This document shows, piece by piece, positions 8,331 to 16,709 of a stretch of 35,585 bases of DNA. Each line of letters opens with the position of its first letter. Positions within the stretch are counted from its first letter, which is position 1. This DNA comes from Paracoccus beibuensis (lineage in GTDB: Bacteria > Pseudomonadota > Alphaproteobacteria > Rhodobacterales > Rhodobacteraceae). Position numbers and translations under genes: made by a program. The notes beneath the pieces are model-generated. The model saw nothing but the letters and a program-made list of their open reading frames with translations. It searched no databases and was not told where the DNA came from. The stretch lies in NCBI RefSeq assembly GCF_026162625.1, contig NZ_JAOTBD010000036.1, forward strand, positions 1 to 35,585, given 5' to 3'.

Positions 8331-9698
8331 ATGACCCCAGAATTCGCCCCCGCCTCCGATGCCGCGTTGCCGCTCTGGCTGGTCTGGACCGGTGACGACC
8401 TGCCCCCGCAGGCTGGAACCTGGCCAGAGGCCAGCGGATTTGCCGCCAAGGCCGGCCAGATCTGCCTGCTGCCGGACGGACGTGGCGGCCTGGCGGGCGC
8501 CATCATGGGGCTCGGTGATCGCAGGCATGCCTCGCGCGACCGCTTTCAGATAGCGCGCGCCCACGCGCTGCCCAAGGCGGACTGGAACCTTGCCGCCCTT
8601 CCGGAGGGGCTCGACCCGGACCAGTTGGCGCTTGGCTGGCTGCTGGGACAGTATCGCTTCACCCGCTACAAGGGCAGCCCGTCCCAAGGGCCGCGGCTGG
8701 TCTGCCCCGAGGGCGTCGATGGCGACCGCATGGTGGCCATCGCCGCGGCTGAGTTCCTGACGCGCGACCTGATCAACACCCCCGCCAGCGACCTTGGCCC
8801 CGACAAGCTCGAGGCCGCAGCCCGCGCGCTGGCGAACAGCCTCGGTGCAAGGGTCGAGGTGATCAGCGGCGCCGCGCTGCTCAAGCAGAACTTCCCGCTG
8901 ATCCACACCGTCGGTCGTGCCGCCGCCACCGATCCGCGCCTGATCGACATCCGGCTCGGAGAGAGCGGGCCGATGCTGACCATCGTCGGCAAGGGCGTCT
9001 GTTTCGACACCGGCGGGCTGAACCTCAAGCCCGGCGCGTCGATGGGCCTGATGAAGAAGGACATGGGCGGCGCGGCCACCGCGCTCGGCCTTCTGAAGAT
9101 GCTGGCGGGGACCGGGGCGGCCAGGGGCCTGCGCCTGCGCGTCCTGATCCCGGCGGTGGAAAACAGCGTGTCTGGCAATGCCTTCCGGCCCGGGGACGTG
9201 CTCTCCAGCCGCAAAGGCCTGTCGGTCGAGGTGAACAATACAGACGCCGAAGGACGGCTGGTGCTGGCGGACGCGATGACCTACGCCGCCGAGGAGAGCC
9301 CCGACCTGATGATCTCTCTGGCGACGCTGACGGGGGCGGCGCGCGTGGCGCTTGGTCCGGACCTGCCGCCCTTCTATTGCGACGACGATGCCACCGCGAC
9401 GGCGCTGCAGCGGGCTGGGATGCAGGTGGCCGATCCCGTCTGGCGGATGCCCTTCTGGGACCCCTACGAGCCGTTGATCGAGCCCGCCATCGCCGATCTG
9501 GACAACGCGCCTTCGGGCGGCATGGCGGGCTCCATCACCGCCGCCCTGTTCCTGCGCCGATTTGCCGAGGGCGCCGGCCGCTATGCCCATTTCGACATCT
9601 ACGGCTGGCAGCCCACCGCCGCGCCGGGGCGTCCCAAGGGCGGCGTGGGCCAGGGCGCCCGCGCTATCCTGGCCGCGCTGCCGCAGATCCTGACGTGA
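8331..9698 (+). CDS. Leucyl aminopeptidase, M17 family
   Basis: This 455-residue cytoplasmic metallopeptidase removes N-terminal residues from peptides using two metal ions. The M17 catalytic domain begins near residue 145 (RDLINTPASDLGPDKLE). Metal ligands and the catalytic lysine are in VGKGVCFDTGGLNLKP (K221, D226), KKDMGGAA (D244) and the signature NTDAEGRL (D305, E307). The N-terminal 130 residues are the shorter, divergent domain common in alphaproteobacterial members. The start is the ATG at 8331 with AAGGA upstream; an in-frame extension to 8277 has no ribosome site. The NlpC/P60 gene starts three bases after its stop, which suggests one peptide-turnover operon. Confidence 0.93.
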   Translation: MTPEFAPASDAALPLWLVWTGDDLPPQAGTWPEASGFAAKAGQICLLPDGRGGLAGAIMGLGDRRHASRDRFQIARAHALPKADWNLAALPEGLDPDQLALGWLLGQYRFTRYKGSPSQGPRLVCPEGVDGDRMVAIAAAEFLTRDLINTPASDLGPDKLEAAARALANSLGARVEVISGAALLKQNFPLIHTVGRAAATDPRLIDIRLGESGPMLTIVGKGVCFDTGGLNLKPGASMGLMKKDMGGAATALGLLKMLAGTGAARGLRLRVLIPAVENSVSGNAFRPGDVLSSRKGLSVEVNNTDAEGRLVLADAMTYAAEESPDLMISLATLTGAARVALGPDLPPFYCDDDATATALQRAGMQVADPVWRMPFWDPYEPLIEPAIADLDNAPSGGMAGSITAALFLRRFAEGAGRYAHFDIYGWQPTAAPGRPKGGVGQGARAILAALPQILT

Positions 9699-9700
9699 TC

Positions 9701-10513
9701 ATGGACCGCCGCCTGACACCTGCCACGGACCGGGTGGCGCTCGACACTCTGCGGGGCATCGTGGACCGTTCGGCCTATGCGCCCGGCCAGCCCGCCCGTC
9801 TTGCCGTGCCGCTGGTCGACCTGCTGAACGCGCCGGACGGCCGCCGCGACCGGCAGCTGAATTTCGGCGCCGACCTGACGATCATCGAGCGGCGCGGCGA
9901 CATGGTCTTCGTTCAGGCGGCGCTGGACGGCTATTGCGGATGGGTCCCGGCGGCGACGCTGACGCAGGACAGGCCGCCGGTCACGCACCGGGTGACGGCA
10001 CCCGCCACCCATGTCTATCCCACCCCCGACATGAAGCGCCCCGAGCTGATGTCCCTGTCCCTAGGTGCCCGCCTGTCGGTCACCTCCGTCGCGGACGGTT
10101 TCGCGGCGCTTGCGACCGGCGGCCACGTGCCGGCCCAGCATGTCGGCGACAGCCCCGCCGCCGATCCGGCCGCCGTTGCCGAGAACCTTCTTGGCACGCC
10201 CTATCTCTGGGGCGGCAACAGCCGCGCCGGCATCGACTGCTCTGGCCTTGTTCAGGCTGCGTTGACCGCCTGCGACATCGCTTGCCCTGGCGACAGCGAC
10301 CTGCAGCGCGATGCCTTCCCGGCGATGGAGCAGATACGCCGCAACGACCTGCTCTTCTGGCCCGGTCATGTCGCGATGGCGCTTTCCCCGGACCTCATGA
10401 TCCACGCCACCGCCTGGACCATGTCCGTCACGCGTGAACCCATCCGCGACGCCATCGCCCGCATCGACGCCGCCGGCCAGGGTCCGTTCCAAGGCGCCCG
10501 GCGCCCCGGCTGA
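9701..10513 (+). CDS. NlpC/P60-family cysteine peptidase with SH3 regions
   Basis: This 270-residue protein likely cleaves peptidoglycan peptides. The N-terminal half contains SH3-like segments (for example the GYCGWVPAATL stretch near 77-87, then a second one around 120-148). The C-terminal NlpC/P60 domain carries the catalytic cysteine in AGIDCSGLVQ (C180), the histidine in WPGHVAMAL (H223) and a third polar residue in IHATAW (H235). No signal peptide is visible, so it may act on recycled muropeptides in the cytoplasm beside the adjacent aminopeptidase, as expected of the alphaproteobacterial C40 peptidases found in this arrangement. A GTG at 9695 is an alternative start. It converges with truB. 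Confidence 0.9.
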   Translation: MDRRLTPATDRVALDTLRGIVDRSAYAPGQPARLAVPLVDLLNAPDGRRDRQLNFGADLTIIERRGDMVFVQAALDGYCGWVPAATLTQDRPPVTHRVTAPATHVYPTPDMKRPELMSLSLGARLSVTSVADGFAALATGGHVPAQHVGDSPAADPAAVAENLLGTPYLWGGNSRAGIDCSGLVQAALTACDIACPGDSDLQRDAFPAMEQIRRNDLLFWPGHVAMALSPDLMIHATAWTMSVTREPIRDAIARIDAAGQGPFQGARRPG

Positions 10514-10549
10514 CGAATCTTCTGTCCGAAAGAATGCTGGGAAGTCCGC

Positions 10550-10574
10550 AGGAGGGTGGCAGCGTCCCCCTCCT
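10550..10574. terminator. Inverted repeat between the convergent NlpC/P60 and truB genes
   Basis: AGGAGGG (10550-10556) and CCCTCCT (10568-10574) can pair across an 11-base loop in the 67-base space where the two genes converge. No T-run follows on either strand, so intrinsic termination is uncertain. Confidence 0.3.
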
Positions 10575-10580
10575 CCATGC

Positions 10581-11474
10581 TCACAGGTTGAACACCCGCT
10601 CCGGCTGAACCATCCCGCCCTGGTATCGCCCGATGCAGACGGGTCCCGTTGCGTCCGACACCCAGACCAGCTCGCCCCACTCGGCGCCGGTCGTCACCTC
10701 GCCCGGATTGCCGTTGCGGATGCGGACCGCCCCTTCCGGCGTCGCGCGCAGCATCGGCAGGTCGGCAAGGCCGGTCTCCAGCGGCAGGATCTGCCCGTCC
10801 AGCCACGCCTGCGCGTCGCGGTCGATGCGGTCGAAGGCCACGCCGTTCTCGGCCTCGAATGGACCCGACCAGGTGCGCCGCAGGTGCGCGACGTGGCCCA
10901 GGCAGCCCAGCTTGCGCCCCAGGTCGCGGGCGATGGAGCGGACATAGCCGCCCTTGCCGCAGACCATCTCCAGCCGCGCACTGCTCTCGCCTGCTTCCAG
11001 CAGCAGCAGGCTCTCGACCCACAGGGGCCGCGCCACCAGGTCCATCTCGACGCCCTCGCGCGCCAGGTCATAGGCGCGCTCGCCCTCGACCTTGACGGCG
11101 GAAAACGCGGGCGGAACCTGCATGATATCGCCGGTGAAACCCGCCAGCGCCGCCTCGACCTCGGCCGCCGTGGGGCGCGTCTCGGACTGCCGCACCACCT
11201 GCCCCGAGGCATCGTCGGTCGTCGTCTCGGCGCCCCAGTTGACCGTGAAGTCATAGCATTTCAGCGCATCCGTCACGATGGGCACGGTCTTCGTCGCCTC
11301 GCCCAGGGCCACGGCCAGCACGCCCGTCGCATCGGGGTCCAACGTGCCCGCATGACCCGCCTTCTTGGCGTCCAGAGCCCACCGGACCTTGGCCACGACC
11401 GCGGTCGAGTTGACCCCCGCCGGCTTGTCCACGATCAGCCAGCCGCTGATGTCCCGGCCCTTCTTGCGCGCCAT
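10581..11474 (-). CDS. truB: tRNA pseudouridine(55) synthase
   Basis: TruB converts U55 of the T loop of tRNAs to pseudouridine. The 297-residue protein has the N-terminal [14 protein letters not shown] (11-24), the catalytic aspartate in [13 protein letters not shown] (D46), and the family's [22 protein letters not shown] and [13 protein letters not shown] blocks, followed by a short C-terminal PUA-like region ([12 protein letters not shown]). The start at 11474 is fixed by a CAGGAGGAA ribosome site (11478-11486); the 14-codon upstream extension has none. In bacteria truB often lies downstream of rbfA. Here the two are separated only by the phosphodiester glycosidase gene. Confidence 0.96.
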   Translation of the reverse strand: MARKKGRDISGWLIVDKPAGVNSTAVVAKVRWALDAKKAGHAGTLDPDATGVLAVALGEATKTVPIVTDALKCYDFTVNWGAETTTDDASGQVVRQSETRPTAAEVEAALAGFTGDIMQVPPAFSAVKVEGERAYDLAREGVEMDLVARPLWVESLLLLEAGESSARLEMVCGKGGYVRSIARDLGRKLGCLGHVAHLRRTWSGPFEAENGVAFDRIDRDAQAWLDGQILPLETGLADLPMLRATPEGAVRIRNGNPGEVTTGAEWGELVWVSDATGPVCIGRYQGGMVQPERVFNL

Positions 11475-11525
11475 GCGTTCCTCCTGAAAACAGGCGCCGG
11501 GGCATAGCGCCGGCACCTTGCGGGG

Positions 11526-12290
11526 TCAACCGGCCTCGCCGACCAGCCCGATGATCGGCCCCAGGCTGCGGCCGAAATCCGCCCGGTTCACCCCCGGCGC
11601 ATAGAGCCGCGAGATCGAGCCGTCGAAATAGAGCGCGTCCCTGACGCCCAGCCCGTCGCGGAACAGCCGTCCGAACTCATGAAACGTCACCGGCCGGTCG
11701 GAAATCGCGAACCATGCCGTCTGCCCGTCCGGCGACACGCCGACCCCGTTGCGGACATAGCGGCTGTCGCTGTCGACCAGGAAGCGCGGGTGCAGTTCGC
11801 CGTCGATGACCAGCATCGGGCCGGACTGCGTGGCCAGCCGGCAGTCGGGGCGATCCTCGACAAAGCTGAGGGTCTCGATCACCTGGAACGGCACGGCGCC
11901 GCCGGTGCAGAAGACGCCGTTCGGCAGCATGCCGAAGTTGTCGTTGCTGCCCCCGGTGACGATCGGCGACAGCTCCTGCCCGTCCACGACCAGCAGGCCG
12001 ACAGGGCGATAATCGGGATGAAACATCCCGGCGTTCATGGCGAAGGCCAGCGCCTCGCCCTCGGCCAGGGTACGGCGAACGTTGTTGAAGTTGCGCAGCG
12101 GTGCGCCGTCGGCCCCGTCCTGCCACAGCCGCAGCGCCGGTTCCTGCGCGGCCGGAACCTCGCAGAGGACATAGCCCTGACCGTCATGGCTCATCCGCTC
12201 GCAGGTCGCGGCCCCGGCAGGCAGGGCCAGCGCGACCAGCGCGCCCAGGGCCACGGCCAGACGCCGCGGCAGGTCAGAGCTCATCGTCAT
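11526..12290 (-). CDS. Secreted phosphodiester glycosidase (NAGPA) domain protein
   Basis: This 254-residue protein begins with a probable signal peptide ([19 protein letters not shown], residues 9-27) and is therefore likely periplasmic. The mature part matches the phosphodiester glycosidase family named for the human uncovering enzyme [24 protein letters not shown] in the centre, [33 protein letters not shown], and near the end [14 protein letters not shown]. The substrate in bacteria is generally unknown; a sugar-phosphodiester in envelope polymers is a reasonable guess. The ATG at 12290 (or 12284) lies inside the last codons of rbfA, so the gene is translationally coupled to it. Confidence 0.85.
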   Translation of the reverse strand: MTMSSDLPRRLAVALGALVALALPAGAATCERMSHDGQGYVLCEVPAAQEPALRLWQDGADGAPLRNFNNVRRTLAEGEALAFAMNAGMFHPDYRPVGLLVVDGQELSPIVTGGSNDNFGMLPNGVFCTGGAVPFQVIETLSFVEDRPDCRLATQSGPMLVIDGELHPRFLVDSDSRYVRNGVGVSPDGQTAWFAISDRPVTFHEFGRLFRDGLGVRDALYFDGSISRLYAPGVNRADFGRSLGPIIGLVGEAG

Positions 12291-12693
12291 CCTCGTCTGC
12301 GGCCTCGACGTCGCGGCGCACGCGTTCGTCGGCGAACAGGCGGCGCGTGTCGTCCATGCGGTCGAAGGTCTCGTCCAGCTGGAACTTCAGCGCGGGGGCG
12401 TATTTCAGCGTCATCCCCTTGGTGACCAGGTGCCGCAGTTCCGGCGCATTGCGGCGCAGCGCGGCCAGCGCCTCCTCGGCGTTCTGGCCGAACAGCGGCA
12501 GCACATAGGCCGTCGCCACCTTGAGGTCGGTCGCCATGACCACCTCGCCCACGGTGATGGAGTGCCGGTTCAGGTCGGGGTCATGCACGTCCCCGCGCGC
12601 AAGCACGTCGGACAGGGTGCGGCGGATCAGTTCGCCCACCCGCAGCTGACGCTGCGACGGACCTCTGCCTTGGGAATTTCGGTTCTGTGCCAT
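12274..12693 (-). CDS. rbfA: 30S ribosome-binding factor A
   Basis: RbfA is a KH-fold assembly factor that binds the small ribosomal subunit near the 5' helix of 16S rRNA during late maturation and cold adaptation. The 139-residue protein has the expected [18 protein letters not shown] start (15-32), the core [13 protein letters not shown] (56-68) and the C-terminal [19 protein letters not shown] (96-114), then an acidic tail ending in DEDDDEL that is common in alphaproteobacteria. The start at 12693 is preceded by GGGGAG. It is divergent from dapB, with 73 bases between them. Confidence 0.95.
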   Translation of the reverse strand: MAQNRNSQGRGPSQRQLRVGELIRRTLSDVLARGDVHDPDLNRHSITVGEVVMATDLKVATAYVLPLFGQNAEEALAALRRNAPELRHLVTKGMTLKYAPALKFQLDETFDRMDDTRRLFADERVRRDVEAADEDDDEL

Positions 12694-12766
12694 GCTCCCC
12701 GATGTAGGGGGTCGCGGCCGACGCCGCAACGGGATATGACGCGGGCAAAGCCAGCGGGGGTGCCAG

Positions 12767-13600
12767 ATGAGCGATTTGCAGAACACCGAACAGCCGCAGC
12801 GTCCGGGCGTGGTCGTCACCGGCGCCTCGGGTCGGATGGGGCAGATGCTGATCCGGCTGATCCTGGACAGCCCCGACCTGCGGCTGGTGGGCGCGCTGGA
12901 ACGCAGCGGCCACGCCTGGATCGGCCAGGACATCGGCAGCGCGATGGGCGGCGCGCCGGCAGGCGTCGCGGTCAGCGACGACGCCGTGACGGCGATCGCG
13001 CAGGCGCAGGCGGTCATCGACTTCACGGCACCGGCCGCCACCGTGGCCTTCGCCGAACTGACAGCGCAGGCCCGCGCCGTCCACGTCATCGGCACCACCG
13101 GGTTCGAGGCCGAGCACCTGGCCGCCCTGAAGGCGGCGGCGCGCCACGCCCCGATCATCCGGGCGGGCAACATGTCGCTTGGGGTGAACCTGCTGGTCGG
13201 GTTGACCCGCAAGGTCGCCGCCGCGCTTGGGACGGACTGGGACATCGAAGTGGTCGAAAGCCACCACCGCCACAAGGTCGACGCGCCGTCCGGCACCGCC
13301 CTGATGCTGGGCGAGGCTGCGGCCAGCGGCCGCAGCGCCGCGCTGGCGGACCTGCGCACGCCCGCACGCGAAGGCATCACCGGCGCGCGCGCGCCCGGCA
13401 GCATCGGCTTTGCCGCCATCCGCGGCGGCGACGTGGTGGGCGAACACGACGTCATCTTCGCGACCGAGGGTGAGCGCATCGTCCTGCGCCACCTTGCGAC
13501 CGACCGCGCGATCTTCGCCCGCGGCGCGATCCGTGCAGCAATCTGGGGCCAGGACAAGGGACCCGGCGAATACGACATGCACGACGTGCTGGGCCTTTAG
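12767..13600 (+). CDS. dapB: 4-hydroxy-tetrahydrodipicolinate reductase
   Basis: DapB reduces 4-hydroxy-tetrahydrodipicolinate with NAD(P)H in the diaminopimelate/lysine pathway. The 277-residue protein has the nucleotide-binding GASGRMG (19-25), the VIGTTGF block (107-113), and the catalytic signature [16 protein letters not shown] (164-179) with H166 and K170 as the acid/base pair. The tail [15 protein letters not shown] is typical. The spacing from the divergent rbfA suggests a dedicated promoter. The product of asd at 5.5 kb feeds this pathway through DapA, which is not in the window. Confidence 0.97.
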   Translation: MSDLQNTEQPQRPGVVVTGASGRMGQMLIRLILDSPDLRLVGALERSGHAWIGQDIGSAMGGAPAGVAVSDDAVTAIAQAQAVIDFTAPAATVAFAELTAQARAVHVIGTTGFEAEHLAALKAAARHAPIIRAGNMSLGVNLLVGLTRKVAAALGTDWDIEVVESHHRHKVDAPSGTALMLGEAAASGRSAALADLRTPAREGITGARAPGSIGFAAIRGGDVVGEHDVIFATEGERIVLRHLATDRAIFARGAIRAAIWGQDKGPGEYDMHDVLGL

Positions 13601-13950
13601 AGGCAGGCCCATCGGCAGGACGTCGGTTCCGGTCAGGCCCAGGGGCCCGCAATTGATTTGCCCGCCCCTGGCGCCACAACGGCCTCTGCCATGGCGACTT
13701 CGCCGGACTGTGCCGCAGGTCCCGAACCTGCACCAGAAGATGGGCAGGCGCAGCCAGATTGACTGTGGCGGCCGCAGTGCAATGACATCACGCCCGACTC
13801 CGCCGGAGCGCGGCAAGGCCGCTGCAATCGATGTCGCTTGTTTGGCAGCTCCGTCGCGGACACCAGTACCGCCGCGCGGCACGATTGCTGCGCAGGCAGG
13901 GCGCATCTTGCAATCATCAATCACCGCATGGCCGAGAAGACCTGGGCCTT
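13601..13950. other. 350-base stretch between convergent genes with no recognisable gene
   Basis: Between the stops of dapB and the SH3 protein gene no reading frame resembles a protein I know. Short frames exist on both strands but lack ribosome sites and the local codon pattern. Base composition is a little more AT-rich than in the flanking genes. It could be the remains of a decayed gene or inserted DNA. A stem-loop near its start is listed separately. Confidence 0.6.
13639..13671. repeat. Inverted repeat downstream of dapB
   Basis: CCAGGGGC (13639-13646) and GCCCCTGG (13664-13671) form an eight-base-pair stem with a 17-base loop. Flanking GGC/GCC can extend it across one bulged base. There is no T-run, so it may be a weak terminator or a transcript-protecting hairpin for dapB. 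Confidence 0.4.
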
Positions 13951-14547
13951 CTAGGGCTGGATCGAACAGCAGCCGGACATCAGCTCGGGCGTCTGCCCGC
14001 GCAGGACCAGCAGCGCCTGCAACCCATAGAGACGGTCCGACATCCCGTCCGTGCAAATCTGCGGCGTGGCCGTCAGCGTCATGTCACCCGCAACGACCGC
14101 TCGGGTCGGAAGGCGGAAGATGCCGGTCGACAGCGCTGTGGCCGGCTGCACCACGTCATCCTCGCCCGGCCGCGCCAGCGTGACGCTGCCGCCCTTGGCG
14201 GCAAGGCTCCAGAACGGTTCGGTCCCGAAGCAGCGGAAGCCCTGGGGCAGCGCGCCCTCCTCCCAGACATCGACGCGATAGTTGAGGAAGCGCGACGACA
14301 CCCAGCCCGACCGCTCGGCAGTGTTGACGCGGGCCCAGCCCCGGCGCTCCTCGACCACCTCGACATGCGTGGCATCGGGCGCCAGCGTGCCGATGATCTT
14401 GGCGCTGGCCGAGGGTTCGGCGCGGATGTTCAGGACGTCGTCGGCCGCGACGTCCGTTACGTCGAACAGCGTCGGCAGGGTGTATTCCTGCGTGGCGGCG
14501 GCCGGTCCGGCAAGGACAAGGGTCAGGGCAAGGGCTGTGCGCAGCAT
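13951..14547 (-). CDS. Secreted SH3-domain protein with a COG3650-like C-terminal half
   Basis: This 198-residue protein starts with a signal peptide (MLRTALALTLVLAGPAAA). Residues about 25-90 form a bacterial SH3 domain (VLNIRAEPSASAKIIGTLAPD, cut here, through GWVSSRFL), a fold that often binds peptidoglycan. The second half carries CFGTEPFWSL (106-115) and CTDGMSDRLYG (165-175), the pair of cysteine-containing motifs found in COG3650-type lipoprotein-like domains. Two adjacent cysteines (C193, C194) near the end may make further disulfides. Function is unknown; a periplasmic envelope role is likely. A GAGG ribosome site precedes the ATG. It is divergent from the tsaE/amgK gene. Confidence 0.8.
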   Translation of the reverse strand: MLRTALALTLVLAGPAAATQEYTLPTLFDVTDVAADDVLNIRAEPSASAKIIGTLAPDATHVEVVEERRGWARVNTAERSGWVSSRFLNYRVDVWEEGALPQGFRCFGTEPFWSLAAKGGSVTLARPGEDDVVQPATALSTGIFRLPTRAVVAGDMTLTATPQICTDGMSDRLYGLQALLVLRGQTPELMSGCCSIQP

Positions 14548-14655
14548 GGAAACCTCGGTCGTTGATGCGGGCAGGCTAGCGCGCCGCCGCGCCTTCCGCA
14601 TCCGACGGTTTCGCGACCTGTTCCCCCCGGCGCGCCAAGCCGCTAGAACACCGCC

Positions 14656-16050
14656 ATGAGCACGCGCGTGATCGCCGACGAAACACTGACCGCCGCCGTG
14701 GCGCGGATGCTGGCCGCCGACCTGGCACCGGGCCGGACGGTGCTGCTGGAGGGTCCCGTGGGGGCGGGCAAGACGCATTTCGCCCGCGCCTTCATCCGCG
14801 CCCGCCAAGGCAACCTGGCCGAGGACGTGCCCAGCCCGACCTTTACCCTGGTCCAGACCTATGACGACCCCCTGGGGACCGAGATCTGGCACGCCGACCT
14901 TTATCGCCTGACCGACCCGTCCGAACTGTCCGAACTTGGCCTCGACGAGGCGATGTCCGACGCCATCTGCCTGATCGAATGGCCGGACCGGCTGGCGGCG
15001 CCGCCACCGAACGCGCTGACGGTGGCGCTGACACCCCTGCCCGACCTCGACCTGCGGCAGATCGCGCTGGCCTTCCCCGGCGCGGCGCGGCTGGCGCAGC
15101 GGGCCAGCTTTGTCGCCACCACCGGGTGGGCCGAATCGCGGGTGACGCCCTTGGCCGGAGATGCCTCGGCCCGGCGCTATTTCCGGTTGGTCCGGGGCGG
15201 CGAACGTGCCGTCCTGATGGACGACCCCGGCCGCAGCATGGACGCCTTCCTGGCCATGACCCGCTGGCTGACCGACCGCGGCTTCGGCGCCCCGGCGATC
15301 CTGGCCGAGGATGCGGCGCAGGGCCTGGCGCTGGTCCAGGACCTTGGCGACGATCTGCTGGCCGGGGTGCTGCGGGACGACCCGGCGCTGGTTCCCGTCG
15401 CCTATGACCGGATCGTCGACCTGCTGGCGGATCTGCACCGCCACCCGGTGCCAGGGTTCATCCCGGTGCTGGACGGACCTGCGCTGGCCGAGCAGGTCGG
15501 GCTCTTCGCGCTCTATCCCCATACCATTGAAACCGAGGTGCCGCAGATCGGCGTGCTGGTGGCGCAGCTTCACGCGGAATGGGCCGCAGACCTGCCGCCC
15601 GTGACCGCGCTGCGCGATTTCCATGCCGAGAACCTGATCTGGCGCGGCGCGGCGCCCCTGGGCCTGATCGACTATCAGGACGCGGTGACGGCGCATCCGG
15701 CCTATGACCTGGTCTCGGCCCTGCAGGATGCGCGCCGCGACGTGGGCCGCGAGATCGAGGATCATGCCATTGCCCGGTACCTGTCGATCACCGGCCACGA
15801 TCCGGCGCGCTTCCGCGCCGCCTATGCGCTTCTGGGCTCGCAGCGGAACCTGCGGATCATGGGCATCTTCACGCGGCTGGCGATTCGGGACGGAAAGCCA
15901 CGCTATCTTGACCTGATGCCGCGGGTCTGGGCCCATGTGCAGCGCAACCTGGCCCATCCGGCGCTGGAACCACTGGCCGATGCCCTGCAAGGCGTCCCCG
16001 CCCCCGACGATGCCGTCCGCGAAAGGATCCGCGCCCGATGCCGCCCCTGA
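14656..16050 (+). CDS. TsaE-AmgK fusion: t6A-synthesis ATPase joined to an amino-sugar kinase
   Basis: This 464-residue protein has two domains. Residues 1-145 are TsaE, the P-loop ATPase needed for N6-threonylcarbamoyladenosine at position 37 of tRNAs: Walker A GPVGAGKT (33-40), SPTFTLVQTY (60-69), HADLYRL (79-85) and IEWPDRL (107-113). Residues about 155-460 are an aminoglycoside-phosphotransferase-fold kinase of the AmgK type, which phosphorylates MurNAc/GlcNAc at the anomeric position in cell-wall recycling. Its catalytic loop is LRDFHAENLIW (D321, N326) and its metal site IDYQD (D339). The frame is continuous. This bifunctional architecture is known in Rhodobacteraceae. The murU-like gene overlaps its end by 13 bases, which supports the AmgK assignment. 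Confidence 0.92.
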   Translation: MSTRVIADETLTAAVARMLAADLAPGRTVLLEGPVGAGKTHFARAFIRARQGNLAEDVPSPTFTLVQTYDDPLGTEIWHADLYRLTDPSELSELGLDEAMSDAICLIEWPDRLAAPPPNALTVALTPLPDLDLRQIALAFPGAARLAQRASFVATTGWAESRVTPLAGDASARRYFRLVRGGERAVLMDDPGRSMDAFLAMTRWLTDRGFGAPAILAEDAAQGLALVQDLGDDLLAGVLRDDPALVPVAYDRIVDLLADLHRHPVPGFIPVLDGPALAEQVGLFALYPHTIETEVPQIGVLVAQLHAEWAADLPPVTALRDFHAENLIWRGAAPLGLIDYQDAVTAHPAYDLVSALQDARRDVGREIEDHAIARYLSITGHDPARFRAAYALLGSQRNLRIMGIFTRLAIRDGKPRYLDLMPRVWAHVQRNLAHPALEPLADALQGVPAPDDAVRERIRARCRP

Positions 16051-16709
16051 TGATCTTCGCTGCGGGCCTTGGCACCCGGATGCGCCCGCTGACCGACATG
16101 CGCCCCAAGCCCCTGATCGAGGTCGCGGGCCGCCCCCTGCTGGACCGCGCGCTGGCGCTCGGCCGCCAGGCCGGGACCGGGCGCATCGTCGTCAACACGC
16201 ACTACCTGGGCGCGCTGATCGAACGACACCTCGAGGGACAGGACGTCGCCATCAGCCGGGAAGCGGGGCAGATCCTCGACACCGGGGGCGGGCTGCGCAA
16301 CGCCCTGCCGCTGCTGGGGCCGGGGCCGGTGATGACGCTGAACCCCGACGTCGTGTGGTCGGGGCCGAACGTGCTGACGGCGCTGCAGGCGGCCTGGAAC
16401 GACGACCGGATGGACGCGCTTCTGGCGCTGGTGCCACTGGCGCGGGCCACGGCGCGCAAGGGGGCGGGCGATTTCAGCCTGGATGCCGACGGACGGCTGA
16501 TCCGAAAGGGCCACTTCGTCTATGCCGGCGCACAGATCATCCGCCCCGACCGCCTGGCCGAGATTCCGGGCGACGTCTTTTCGCTGAACCGCCTGTGGGA
16601 CCTGCTGATCGCGGAGGGCCGCGCCTTCGGGATAATCCATCACGGCGGCTGGTGCGACGTCGGCTATCCCGACGCCATTCCCCTGGCCGAGGCGCTGCTG
16701 CGTGACTGA
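16038..16709 (+). CDS. murU: MurU-like N-acetylmuramate-1-phosphate uridylyltransferase
   Basis: This 223-residue nucleotidyltransferase most likely makes UDP-MurNAc from MurNAc-1-phosphate and UTP, completing the AmgK-MurU recycling route that bypasses de novo UDP-MurNAc synthesis. The N-terminal signature AAGLGTRMRPLTDMRPKPL (8-26) supplies the nucleotide-binding loop and lysine. LNPDVVW (about 101-107) holds the metal-binding aspartate, and GGWCDVGYPD near the end is typical of sugar nucleotidyltransferases. The name rests mainly on fusion and overlap with the AmgK-type kinase; other sugar-1-phosphate nucleotidyltransferases share these motifs. Its stop overlaps the GTG start of addB. Confidence 0.85.
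   Translation: MPPLMIFAAGLGTRMRPLTDMRPKPLIEVAGRPLLDRALALGRQAGTGRIVVNTHYLGALIERHLEGQDVAISREAGQILDTGGGLRNALPLLGPGPVMTLNPDVVWSGPNVLTALQAAWNDDRMDALLALVPLARATARKGAGDFSLDADGRLIRKGHFVYAGAQIIRPDRLAEIPGDVFSLNRLWDLLIAEGRAFGIIHHGGWCDVGYPDAIPLAEALLRD

Noticed and set aside
12274..14056. Long minus-strand frames that include or overlap rbfA and cover dapB
   Set aside because: Only the final 139 residues of the one ending at 12274 are RbfA; the upstream parts are the antisense of dapB and lack motifs.
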